Source of the DNA: Neocallimastix lanati (nom. inval.)
Taxonomy: Eukaryota; Neocallimastigomycota; Neocallimastigomycetes; Neocallimastigales; Neocallimastigaceae
Assembly (NCBI GenBank): GCA_016946835.1
Contig: JACVTC010000110.1
Location: 357,001-421,000, forward strand
Reading direction: 5' to 3'
DNA: 64,000 bases
Positions 1 through 10,220 of the stretch are shown one piece after another (positions within the stretch are counted from its first letter, which is position 1; every line of letters starts with the position of its first letter). The notes beneath the pieces were generated by a model. That model was not told the DNA's origin. It searched no databases and was given only the letters and a program-made list of their open reading frames with translations. The position numbers were made by a program, and so were the translations under genes.

Positions 1-193
1 GCAATAATCTAAAATTGTGAGTATTCCAAAGTCGGTAGTGTCAAAAGTGGGTAGCTTCTAAAAATCCTTGGTAAAAATATCTGGTAAAAATATCTTGATT
101 CAAGCCACAAATAAGCCACAAAAGAGTCACGTGTTTTAAATATTTTTTATTGATTTATAACGTATTTTTGTTTGTTTAAAAGGTAATTGTTAT
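1..193. other. AT-rich edge, no gene seen
   Basis: I see no coding motif or recognisable repeat here. The first 130 bases are slightly less AT-rich than what follows, which may mark the edge of an older insertion outside the window. Confidence 0.5.
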
Positions 194-965
194 TATAAAG
201 TTTTGGTAAAAAAAATAGATTATAAATCAACACTTCAATAATAACACTAAAACACAAAATAATAGTTTTAAAGAACAAGTTTTATTAATTTTTTAAATAT
301 TAAAATCTTTATTTATTTTAAAGTGTTATTAACAAGAAATCGTTAATAACAATTACATCGATTAAAATACATGAAATTTGATAACTATTTATATTTTTAT
401 CTTATTGCATTTATAATATATAATTCCTATTGAATTATATTATCTAGCTATTTATTTAAAACAGTACTAACCTAAACTAATAATAAATAATTAACTATTA
501 CTAAATAAAGAGAATTATAATTAATAACTAAAATAAATATAATCAATTCTAATTGAGTTCATTTATTATTTATTTATTATTTAAATATTATTAGTAAATT
601 TATTATATATTTTCTATTTAAAAATAATATAAAAGTTGTCATAATTATTTAATATAAATTTAGCATAAAATGCCGTAAGTTTCAACATGACTAATTGCAT
701 AGTTTCATGTTGTTAATTTATCTTGTGAAAAACCTTAACTCTTATTATTTAAATTAAATTACATAAAAAGAAATGATTTTCAAATACTAGTTTCACAAGA
801 GAAATTTTTAATTTATTAGTATGATTGGGAAAAAATCGAAATTATGTTAAAAATATTTTCAATAATTTTATACACGTGATTTCAAATAAATTTATTTTAA
901 TTTTTACTTAAATTTATGATTAAATTTAATTAAAATTATTTAAAGATATTAATAATATCTTTACA
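194..965 (-). mobile_element. LTR of the TGTAAAG family, solo or detached
   Basis: This matches the LTR at 7887-8618: it starts near a TATAAAG...AGATTATAA box, carries the shared middle with an ACATCGAT motif, and ends ATATCTTTACA. Read on the minus strand it begins TGTAAAGATATT. No matching partner with an intact internal region is visible, so it looks like a solo LTR. It is old, with many differences from its sisters. It lies in the Asn-rich tail of the element A gag. Confidence 0.7.
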
Positions 966-1146
966 GGTTGATTGTTAGAATTAATATAATTTCCATTATA
1001 AGTAAATTATTATTGTTATAGTTATTATTTGGATTATTATAGTTGGTATTAGTAGTATTAATGTTTGGATTTGTATCTGGACCATAATTATTTGTATTAT
1101 TATTATTATTATAATTATTGTTATTATAATTATTATTATAATTATT
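966..1146 (-). pseudogene. Asn-rich gag tail piece of element A
   Basis: Read on the minus strand, this stretch encodes runs of Asn and Tyr like the gag tail at 2537-3000. It sits between two LTRs of the same unrelated family, so it appears to be a slice of the element A gag tail isolated by those insertions. A plain AAT microsatellite is the alternative. Confidence 0.5.
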
Positions 1147-2536
1147 TATAAAGAGTTCTGAGAAGAACAGATTATAATTAACAATAAATAAACACGAAAA
1201 TATTATAAACAAGGAAAAACATGAAAAATTATTAATTACAACACATTTTATAAAATATCTTTTTATTAATTAAAATCTTTATTTAAATCACATTTTTATG
1301 TTATTAACTAAGAAATTGTTAATAACAATTACATCTATTTAATTATTGAGAAAATACATGTATTTATAATTTTTTATAAATTATATTCTAATATATAATT
1401 TCTATTTAATTATACATATATTTAATTTAATAACTAAACTAATTAATTTTATTATTTAATAATTTTCCTAAACTAAACAAAAACTAATTGTATAAATTTC
1501 TTATTTATTTCAATTATAAATAATTAGAATAAATGCCATATATTCTTCATTTATTATTTAAATATTATTAATACTAATGTTATATATTTCCTATTGAAAT
1601 ACATAACTAAAATTATTTAACTAAATAAGTCAAACTAAAAATAAATAATTATATATTTTTTAAAAATTTTATTGATAAAAATAATTTAAAATTTATTTAA
1701 AAAAATCATAATTTAATATTATATTAAAATTATTTATTTACATAAATTTTATTATTTATGTGAAATTTATTTAATTTTATGTTTAATCATTAGTTTTATT
1801 AATGATTTATGATATAAAACAAATACGTGTAGTAACATATTTGTATATTTAATAATAATTATTAAATATTAAATTTATATCTTTTCTTAATAATAATTTT
1901 TATAATATATTATTAATTATTTATTTTTATATTATAATTACTATTATAATATATATTAAATTATATATTATTATATAATATATTGAATTATTTATTTATT
2001 TTATAATATATTAAATTATATATTTATTTCATATTTATATATTATTATATTAGAATATAATAATATCCTTATATTTAACTCTAATAGAACTTAAATAATC
2101 TTATTTATATTATATTACATAATATATTATTATATATATTATTTTATATTTATTTTATATTACACATTATTTTATTTTATATTATTATATTATATATTAT
2201 ATTTCAATATATAGTATACATTTATTTTTAAATATTTATATTATATTCTTATATATGTAATTTCATATTATATATTTAAATGTATTTTATATTATTTAAT
2301 TTAATAATTTTAAAATGTAATTTCCTAATAATAACTAATTTCTAGGATGATAATTTTTAGAGGGGTTTTTTTTTTAATTATTTTAGGAATAAGTAATAAT
2401 AAAATCAATAAAATATAACTATACTATTAAAAAATTAATAGCACATAAAAGTCCAGTATATCATTTATTATTTTTTAATTAAATGTACATTTTGTGTAAC
2501 ATTTAATTAACTAAAGATATTAATGATATCTTTACA
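1147..2536 (-). mobile_element. LTR of the TGTAAAG family with an expanded AT-rich middle
   Basis: Both ends match the family: an AGATTATAAT box near the left end and GATATCTTTACA at the right. The copy is about twice the usual 730 bp. The extra length lies roughly at 1810-2440 and is almost pure A/T, so it may be a nested insertion or local expansion. It interrupts the Asn-rich tail of the element A gag. Confidence 0.6.
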
Positions 2537-3642
2537 TTATTATTATTATAATTATTATTATAATTATTATTATTATAATTATTATTATTATAATTATTAT
2601 TATTATTATAATTGTCGTTATTGAAGTTAATATTAGGATTATTAAAACTATTAAGTCTACCTGTGGCTTCCATATTTACTAATTCTTGGTAACTATATGG
2701 TCAATTTTGCATCCTATGACCAAGTTGATTATATTTAAAACAAATATTATTATTTCTGTTACATCTTGGATTGTTATAATTATTTTTATTGTTGTTAAAA
2801 TTATTATTCACTTTATTATAATTATTATTATAATTATTATTTTTATTATAATTAGTTTGGGAAAAATTCATGTCGCTATTATCATGGTAGTTATTAGCGC
2901 TAAAATTGTCATTATTACTATTATTATAAAAATTGTTATAATCATCATTCCTATAATATCTATTATTAAAATTGCCGTTATTATAATTATTGTTATAGTT
3001 ATTATAATTATTAAAGTTATTATTAAAACCATTGTTATATCTCTTATATCTGTTTGAAAAAATAGAATTATTAATTCCAAAATTACTAGTAAGCATAACA
3101 ACGTTTCTGTTTCTGGTGGGTACTTCACTTGCAGTTTCTGCAAGTTCAGCAATTCTAAATGCACTGTTTAAATTCTGTGGTTGGGAAGTTATTACTTCTT
3201 TCCTAGCATAAGCACGACTCATTATGGAATTTGTATAATCTTTAAAAGTAATGAATGCCTGACCTTCTGGAGTTAAAGACTTATATAATTTATTATATCT
3301 CCAGTTAAAGTCCTTGATAGATTCTCCATTTTTTATCTTAAGTGCCTTTAAGTTAGAACACTTTTCTTGAGGAGTTATTTCTAAGACTATCTCGATGGCA
3401 TTCTTAATTGCAGCAACATCTGGATAAATGTTCATGTATTCTTCATCGTCATTGGTTACCAGATCCTCGAGTATTCCTTTTAATCTACCTGGTACATTTT
3501 CCTTTGCCCACGCAAACACTTTCTTAGGTTCATTAATGTCTGAGAGTTCCATTATTCTAGTGAACTCATCAGCCCAGGATTCTATATCCCTATCGTAGCT
3601 ACCGAGTCGAGGCACTAGCTTAGCAATTTCACTTATTTTCAT
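2537..3642 (-). pseudogene. Gag of element A, Asn-rich with zinc-knuckle-like end
   Basis: A capsid-like part (about residues 1-170) begins MKISEIAKLVPRLGSYDRD and contains a retrotransposon-gag-like helix block. An Asn/Tyr-rich low-complexity tail follows (about 190-290), then a zinc-knuckle-like CFKYNQLGH segment. Gag would assemble the particle and bind element RNA. The start is supported because the same Met-Lys-Ile opening, leader and spacing recur at 55021. The AAT-rich tail suits the base composition of this genome and could be repeat expansion rather than selected sequence. Part of a fossil element. Confidence 0.7.
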
Positions 3643-4589
3643 TTTTTTTATATATATGGACCTTTTTGAACTTTTAGAAAAGACTTAATAAAATAATTAA
3701 TTATTGATTATTTTAAAGGAAATATAAAACTATTAATATTAAAAGATTTATTCAAAATTTTTCTTTTATTTTTATAGAAACTAAGAAGATTTTATGAGTA
3801 TCACTAAGTTGTTATAAGTAATATATAGAAGTTAAATTTTACGTAATTATTATTATGTAATTATTTATTTAATTTTATTTTAAAAGGAAACTTAATGAAG
3901 AAATTAATTTTTATTTTTTTAATTAAAGGTAAACACGAAATTGTTAATATTAAAGATTTATTTAAATTTCTTTTTATATATATATATAATTTTATTTTAT
4001 TTTATTTATATTTTTTTTGCTTTGAATTTAAGAATACAAAAGAATTAGAAGAAAATTAATAAAATTTTTTTTAAAAGAAATATAATTGTAGAATATTAAG
4101 GAGCTATAAAAGATAACTACTTATTAATTAATCAAATATGTATATAATATTTATAAATAAACACGAAATTGTTAAGATAAAGGAATTGCCTAAATTTATA
4201 TTTTATATTTTATTTTATTTTATTTTATTTTTGTTTAATCCTTAAAATTTAAATTTTAAAGGAATTAGAAAAAATTTTGTATATAGATTCTCGATTCTTA
4301 AAATAAAATCTTATTATTTTTATAAATATTTAGAAAGAAGATTTATTATTATTAAAGAGTTTATTTAAGATAAGGAACTTATTTAAAATTTATTTATATA
4401 TATATATATATATATTTTTTTTTGTTATTACTTTACACAATTAGAAATATTCAATTAAAATAAACCTTTAAATTTAGGTTATAAGAGAAACAGAACATAA
4501 TTTTGATTTCAGTAAAATGTAATATTATATAAAATAAATAAAAGAAACAATTTTGATATATGTTATAACTTATTTAATATTTTCGGTTC

Positions 4590-4800
4590 CCACAAGTTTT
4601 CGTTCTGCGTCTTTCGACCTCCACTATTTAACCGTCAGTTTTGAGTAACCTATAACTGTTCCTGCCTATTGAAACAAGGTCTTTCTGGGTTTTTCAATTA
4701 TAGGTCTGATATCAAAACCTTATTAAATAGTGCTCTACTCCCCCGCTTAAGCGAACGATCCCTCTTACCTACTCTCTCTTAAAAAATTACCTTAATAATT
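4590..4800 (-). other. Conserved GC-richer leader block shared with element F
   Basis: About 210 bp that is much less AT-rich than its surroundings and almost identical, in inverted orientation, to 53594-53815. It contains several complementary segments (for example CCTATAA with TTATAGG). In LTR elements such blocks often serve packaging, dimerisation or translation; that role is inferred. Confidence 0.6.
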
Positions 4801-5335
4801 TATTATACTTAAACCTAATCAAGCTAATGATAAATTACCATATATCTGTTTCCTCGAAACAGTTTTATTTTAGAAATAATTATTTAATAATAGCTTTGTG
4901 TAATTTAATAATACGAAATTATTTGTTCACCTATCCCATTGATAAGCCTTTAGCTATAGAGTTTTTCATCTAACAGCCGCTTTTCCTAATAGTAGGTCTT
5001 GTCGAACTAAGTATTTTAATATTAATATAACAAAGTTTTATTATTAATAATTATAAATTTTACTTATTATTTCTGGAAAAAATTAATTATTCCAAGTTTT
5101 TTTAGACCTTAATAAATCCTCTTGAAAGACTTATTAGATAGAACAAATTTACTGGATGGAAATAATTATTTTTATAATAAGTAAAGATTGAGCGGAAGTG
5201 CTCTTCTGAAATTATTAATTAATATTTGAAAATAATTTTATAAGTTATATTTTTTTTTATATATCCGTTTGTTTCAATTATTTTAAAATTATTTTTTTTA
5301 TAAATTTTTATATATATATATAAAACTATTATCTA

Positions 5336-5600
5336 TTATTTGAACCTATTATTTATTTAAACCTATACTAATCTATACTATTTATTCAATTACTATTTAT
5401 TATTTAAACCTATTATCTATTATTCAAACCTATTATTTATTTAAACCTATTATTTATTTAAACCTATTATTTATTTAAACCTATTATTTATATAAACCTA
5501 TTATTTATTTAAACCTATTATTTATTTAAACCTATTATTTATTTAAACCTATTATTTATTTAAACCTATTATTTATTATTTAAACTTATACTAATCTATA
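5336..5600. repeat. 18-bp tandem array in element A leader
   Basis: The unit AACCTATTATTTATTTAA is repeated about nine times, near-perfect in the centre (about 5420-5575) and variable at the edges. There are no spacers, so it is a minisatellite and not a CRISPR array. Confidence 0.85.
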
Positions 5601-5781
5601 TATTATTACTATTATTATTTTTTTTTAATTAAAATTGTTAAATAGCGAATTATTATTTAATTAAAGTTTCACAAAATAAAAATTGTGCAAATAAAAAAAA
5701 ATTTTAATCATCCTAGAATTTAATTATCCAAAATTGAGATTATTAACCTAATTCTATTAACAATTTTATAAAAATATTTTT

Positions 5782-5799
5782 CGCCCGGATTCTCCACCA
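5782..5799 (-). promoter_or_regulatory. Primer-binding-like site of element A
   Basis: On the minus strand it reads TGGTGGAGAATCCGGGCG, a few bases inside the LTR end. It begins with TGG, as expected for pairing with a tRNA 3' CCA end. A similar site (TGGTGGAGATATCGGGG) follows the LTR of element I. I cannot assign the tRNA with certainty. Confidence 0.55.
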
Positions 5800-5806
5800 A
5801 TTTTTA

Positions 5807-6640
5807 TGATAAGGGTTTGGCAGAAACTTAAATATTAGAAATATAAAAAAAATATTAAACACTAGAAAAAAATAAATAGAACAACAATATTAACTTTTTA
5901 AAATAAACGTTATTAAAATTATTGTTCGAAGTATTAAAAAAAGGAAAGAAATTTATTCCTCTTTTTATACTTTTATTTTATTACATGATTTTATTATTAC
6001 GTGTATTTATTATAAAAATATAAAATAAAAAAGAAATAAAACTAAACTATACTATACTATTATTATTATTCTTCCTATTGTTAAAATAAAAATATTTAAA
6101 TTATATTAAATTATTAAGATTAAAATTAGATAAAGTATTACGAAGGCATTCCTAAGCGGTAGCTTCTTCTTGATATTATTCTAAATGCAAAAATTTATAC
6201 AGAACTGGTCTTTTCTGTATTTTTTCATTTAAATAATTTCTGTATTTTATTTATTGTTTTTAATAGTAGTTTTTAATATCTGTTCTTAATATTTTCTTTT
6301 ATTATTTTTATCATTTAATTTTTATATTTTTATACAGAAATTTAGAATTCTGTATTTTATTTATTTTATATAAAATATTACTTAAGATAAAATATTAATA
6401 ATTATTGATATTAATAAAGGAATTGAATAATAATATTTAATAATAATATTTATTATATTTTATATTAATAAAATAAGAATATTTAATAATTATATTTTTT
6501 ATATTTGATATTAATATTTTCTTGTATTTATATTTATAAAATATAAATACAAGAAAAATTTCTTTAAAAATATTTTTTACTTCATATTTTTATAATAAAT
6601 TAAAAATACTTATTACAAAGTACTACACCAACCCATGCGA
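5807..6640 (-). mobile_element. 5' LTR of element A (TGATACGGG family)
   Basis: Matches the solo LTR at 12926-14223 in the opposite orientation. Shared segments include an AAGAAGAAGCTACCGC motif and an AATAAAAGTATAAAAAGA promoter-like stretch. On the plus strand the copy opens TGATAAGGG, i.e. ends CCCTTATCA in its own sense. The far end near 6640 is diverged, so that boundary is approximate. Confidence 0.6.
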
Positions 6641-6742
6641 CTGGTCTTAGTACTATAAATAAATAAATAATATTACTAAAAAATAAGATAAATAGATTTT
6701 ATTCGTGTTAGTTAATTTTCTTGTGTGTTTTTATAGTACGTT

Positions 6743-6870
6743 TGTTACACTGATGCAGATTTAGGAGGGGATATTAATGATAGAAAATCCACCTCAGGAC
6801 ACATTATATTAATGGGAAAAAATCCCATCTGCTTGATGTCCAATAAACAAACTTCAGCTATTTTAAATAG
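6743..6870 (+). pseudogene. Ty1/Copia RNase H fragment
   Basis: The translation CYTDADLGGDINDRKSTSG, followed by a hydrophobic strand and SNKQTSAIL, is the classic C-terminal Copia RNase H signature (DADxxGD...RKSTSG...SxKQ). Only about 43 residues are recognisable. It is unrelated in position to the Copia element at 30.5-35.3 kb and differs in sequence from its RNase H. Fossil scrap. Confidence 0.85.
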
Positions 6871-7264
6871 GAATTATATTAAATAATTTAAAATAATTTC
6901 ATGTATTTTATTATTAAATATAATTATATATATAAAATAATATTATTTATTTATTTATCAGAATTAATTGAATTTAAATTTTATTTTGAAAAAATATAAA
7001 AGGAATGTATTTATCAACTATTGCTCGATAGTTGGAAAATCGTATAGATTAGTATATCTTAGTTTAGTTAATAAAAATTTAGTAAAATATAGTTTAATTT
7101 AATTATTGGTTAGTAGGAGCTCTGGTGAAATAACTTCTACAGTAATACCAATAAACTGATTAGGAAATAATTAAAAAACCAAATAATTAGATTTAGTAAA
7201 TAAATAAATAAATAATAAATAAATAAATAAAGTAATTATTAATAAAATAAATATTAAATAAATA

Positions 7265-7388
7265 GTGATAATAAAATTTAGTGTAGATTAAAATTATCAA
7301 TTATAGACCTAAATTTAAAACATTTTACAAATATTCTATCCTAATTTAGGTCGATGGTGGCACACACTAAATTTTGTAAATCTATCAC
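7265..7388. repeat. Compact nested inverted repeat
   Basis: The outer arms are GTGATA (7265-7270) with TATCAC (7383-7388) and AAAATTTAGTGT (7273-7284) with ACACTAAATTTT (7364-7375). An inner stem pairs GACCTAAATT (7306-7315) with AATTTAGGTC (7343-7352). All arms are perfect. It may be the LTR end plus primer region of a lost minus-strand element, since TTTAGTGTGTGCCACC resembles the position and style of other primer sites here. Confidence 0.6.
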
Positions 7389-7432
7389 ACGTTATATTTA
7401 TACTAAAATAAATACATAAATTAAAACTACAA

Positions 7433-7486
7433 TTCTAATCTTAACAATACTTTCTTAGGAAAAGATTAGAAGAAAAACCTAAGAAA
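7433..7486 (-). other. Predicted H-type pseudoknot, locus i
   Basis: Two perfect stems interlock: TCTAATCTT (7434-7442) with AAGATTAGA (7462-7470), extendable to 10 bp, and TTTCTTAGG (7451-7459) with CCTAAGAAA (7478-7486). The order is 1a-2a-1b-2b. The minus strand is the sense matching the other loci, and there the linker after the first arm is U-rich (TTTTTC). The same architecture with different stem sequence occurs at 14394-14450 and 49620-49670. Confidence 0.55.
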
Positions 7487-7886
7487 TTAATTTTGATTAA
7501 TAATCTAACACATTAATTTCGTATTATTAAAGAAAAAACCCTTAATAAATAATCGGAGAAAATCTTTAATAACCGATTTACTAATTAATTAAACACTGAA
7601 TATTTTTTAAAATAATTAAAATAATTATTTTAATAAAATAAATTAAAAAATTTAATATAAATTAATAAAATAATTTAATTAAAATATGTACATATAAAAA
7701 CTATAACACTTTCACTGTAACTTTTTATAAAGAAAAATAAATTATTTTCCTAAATATCAAAATCATCCTCAAAAATTAAGAAATAAATTTCGAAAATTTT
7801 TCTCTTTTAATAATTATTTACAACAATTATTCCACTAAATAAATTATTTTAAATAATATAAAGAAAATAATACTTAATATATTAAA
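7487..7886. other. AT-rich stretch, no gene seen
   Basis: Probably worn LTR or leader sequence of the element that carried the 7433-7486 structure. Around 7500-7570 there is another possible interlocked pair (AATCGG with CCGATT; TTATTAAAG with CTTTAATAA on the minus strand), weaker than the main case. Confidence 0.4.
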
Positions 7887-8618
7887 TGTAAAGAGTTTAT
7901 ATGAAACAGATTATAAATAACAAAATACACAAAATATTTAAAAATACGTAATAGAAAAATTTCTTTTTTAATAAATAATCTTTTATTAAATTTAAAAATA
8001 AATCTTTTCTCGTTATTAACTATTTGATAGTCAATAACTAATACATCGATTTATTTATAGAAATTTACATGTATTTATAATTTTTTATGATTATATTATA
8101 ATATATTATTTCTATCTAATTTACATATATTACTATTTATTTATAAACGAAATAATTATTAATAATTTTATTAAATAATAATTAACTAAAACTAAACAAT
8201 AATTCAATAAACTTTCAACTTATTTACAATAATAATTAAATTCAATAAAAACTCATTTATTAGATATTTATAATATAAATATTATTAATACTAATGTTTA
8301 TATATTTACAATTCAAAACTATTTTTATAAACTATTTAAACTAATTTTAACTATTTAAAACTATTCCGAAATTAATTTTAAAGTATTTTAAACTAACTAA
8401 ACTAAATTAACTAAAATAAAATAACTAAATTAAATAAACTAAATTAACCAACTTAAATAAATTATCCAAAATTATTTAAATAATAATTTATCCTTTATGA
8501 AAAGTTTACATAAATTTATAATTAATTTTCATATACGTAAATCATAAATTTATGTAATTTTATTACATTAATTAATTATGTAATAATTAATTATTAAAGA
8601 TTTTATTAAATCTTTACA
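7887..8618 (-). mobile_element. 3' LTR of element C (TGTAAAG family type copy)
   Basis: Starts TGTAAAGAGTTT and ends AAATCTTTACA, both recognisable as TG...CA ends with an inverted TGTAAAGA terminus. It directly follows the purine tract of element C, which ties this very common LTR family to the chromovirus. It is about 97% identical by eye to 26530-27058 over the shared part. Confidence 0.85.
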
Positions 8619-8648
8619 TTCTCGCCCTTTAAGTTGAGCTCCTGCGAA

Positions 8649-10220
8649 CTAAGAGTTCAATCTTCGAGAAGGAATGTCAATTATAAATGGTTGATATTTA
8701 TGTCTAATATATTCTCCATTAAAATCTTTATCACCGTCATCAACCACATTATTTCGTTTATTCCTTTTGTACTTACGGTAGTACTCTTGAATTAGTTGTC
8801 TATCGTAAATTTGATCTTCATCGATCCAAGCATCTTCAACAGAATCTAGGCCTTTCCAAGATACGAGGAAACGATTTTTTCCTCTATATGTCCTCATATC
8901 AATAATTCTTTCAGGAACCTTATCTATGGTGTCTGTAGTTAACTTAATATTCTTTCTTTTCCTGTTATTTCCGTCGGCAAATTCATTTTCATAATACGGT
9001 TCCAGTAAAGATACATGAAAAACAGGGTGACAACGCATATTACTTGGTAACTTGAGTTCGTAGGCTAATGAACTAACTTTCTTCACAATTTCAAATGGAC
9101 CAAGCATTTGGTCTGCTAATTTCTTCTTTACATTTTTTATTATATTTCCTCTGAGTAACCAAACTTTTTTACCAACTTCAAAATCCGGTGAGGATAATCT
9201 TTTGAAATCAGCATACTTTTTATAAGTTTCTTTAGTTGACTCTAAATTTTCCTTTAAAAATTTAATATTTTCATTTATATCTTTCACTCTAACATCAGCT
9301 CTATGAGGACTATCTGAAGAAGGAATTTCTAAACTAAATTTTGGATTAAATCCATAATTTGCAAAAAACGGTGATTGATAGATTGATTGTTGCAATGTAT
9401 TATTATAAGCAAACTCAGCAAAAGGCAACAAGTCAACCCAATTATTTTGTTTTTCATTTATGAAACGACGGAAATATTGTTCCAATATTCCGTTCACCCT
9501 CTCCGTTTGACCATCAGTCTGCGGATGGTTAGAGGTGGAAAGAGTTAGTTTAATGTTCAATAATTCACAAAGGCGGTTCCAAAATTCAGAAGTAAATTGC
9601 GTACCTCTGTCGGAAACAATGGAATCAGGAAAATCATGCAACCTAAAGATATTAATAATAAAAGAATCAGCAGCAATGTATGCAGTAGGAAGACAACATA
9701 AGGGAATAAAATGTGCCATTTTAGTCAATCTATCAACAACAGTCATGAGAGTGGTCATATCTTTGGATTTCGGTAATTCAACAATAAAATCCATGGAGAT
9801 GTTTGACCATGGTCTGTCGGGGGTAGACAAAGGAGATAAAAGACCGTAGGGTTTATGTCTTGGAACTTTAGCTTTGCAGCAAGTTTCACAGGACTTAACA
9901 AACTTTTTAACATCATTACGTAACTTAGGCCACCAAAAGTTACGATTAATCAAATCAAATGTTTTGCGTACACCGAAATGACCAGCAGTAACAGAGTCAT
10001 GGTGTATTTCAAGAACTCTTGTGCGAAGATTCTGAGGGACATAAATTAAGATATCGATAAGTAAGAAACCTTCCTTATCAATATTACACTTATCAATAAA
10101 TTTAATAGGAGGATTAACATTACTATTATTTAAAATAAAGGATTTAATTTTTATAAAAAGATCATCATTATTTAAAGATTTCAAAATAGAATTAATCAAG
10201 AACTCATCACATGAGTTCAT
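8649..10220 (-). CDS. Integrase with C-terminal chromodomain, element C
   Basis: A 523-residue open frame. An HHCC zinc finger comes first (about residues 70-120; HHDS...GHFG...CETCCKAK). The DDE catalytic core follows (DFIVELP, SDRGTQFTSEFW, then E in the TERVNGILEQYFRR stretch), then a GPFEIVKK module and a chromodomain near the end (RFLVSWKGLDSVEDAWI). Integrase inserts element DNA, and chromodomains in this clade steer insertion to particular chromatin. It abuts and slightly overlaps the upstream pol frame. Belongs to a fossil element, so activity is not implied. Confidence 0.9.
   Translation of the reverse strand: MNSCDEFLINSILKSLNNDDLFIKIKSFILNNSNVNPPIKFIDKCNIDKEGFLLIDILIYVPQNLRTRVLEIHHDSVTAGHFGVRKTFDLINRNFWWPKLRNDVKKFVKSCETCCKAKVPRHKPYGLLSPLSTPDRPWSNISMDFIVELPKSKDMTTLMTVVDRLTKMAHFIPLCCLPTAYIAADSFIINIFRLHDFPDSIVSDRGTQFTSEFWNRLCELLNIKLTLSTSNHPQTDGQTERVNGILEQYFRRFINEKQNNWVDLLPFAEFAYNNTLQQSIYQSPFFANYGFNPKFSLEIPSSDSPHRADVRVKDINENIKFLKENLESTKETYKKYADFKRLSSPDFEVGKKVWLLRGNIIKNVKKKLADQMLGPFEIVKKVSSLAYELKLPSNMRCHPVFHVSLLEPYYENEFADGNNRKRKNIKLTTDTIDKVPERIIDMRTYRGKNRFLVSWKGLDSVEDAWIDEDQIYDRQLIQEYYRKYKRNKRNNVVDDGDKDFNGEYIRHKYQPFIIDIPSRRLNS

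Larger units (their letters stand above)
3643..5781 (-). other. Long AT-rich leader of element A with diverged internal repeats
   Basis: Untranslated stretch between primer site and gag. It holds poly-A/T and TATA microsatellites, diverged repeats around an AACAATTTCGTG-like core (also in the F leader), the conserved block at 4590-4800 and an 18-bp tandem array. I see no coding potential. Confidence 0.6.
2537..6640 (-). mobile_element. Element A: Ty3/Gypsy-type 5' half (LTR, leader, gag)
   Basis: Minus-strand relic made of a 5' LTR (5807-6640), a primer-binding-like site, a leader of about 2.1 kb and a gag. No pol is attached in this window. Leader and gag match element F (53594-56100) in inverted orientation; the first 155 residues of the two gags agree at roughly 86% by my count. 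It is broken: pol and 3' LTR are absent here and other LTRs are inserted in its gag tail. The family is inferred from the F relative, which carries Gypsy pol. Confidence 0.7.

Noticed and set aside
2686-3057. Long hydrophobic Ile-rich frame on the plus strand
   Set aside because: It is the complement of the Asn-rich gag tail; AAT/TTA repeats read as Ile/Val runs. No membrane-protein features beyond repetition.
5336-5600. Possible CRISPR-like array
   Set aside because: Units are contiguous with no unique spacers, and the DNA is eukaryotic; a plain minisatellite.
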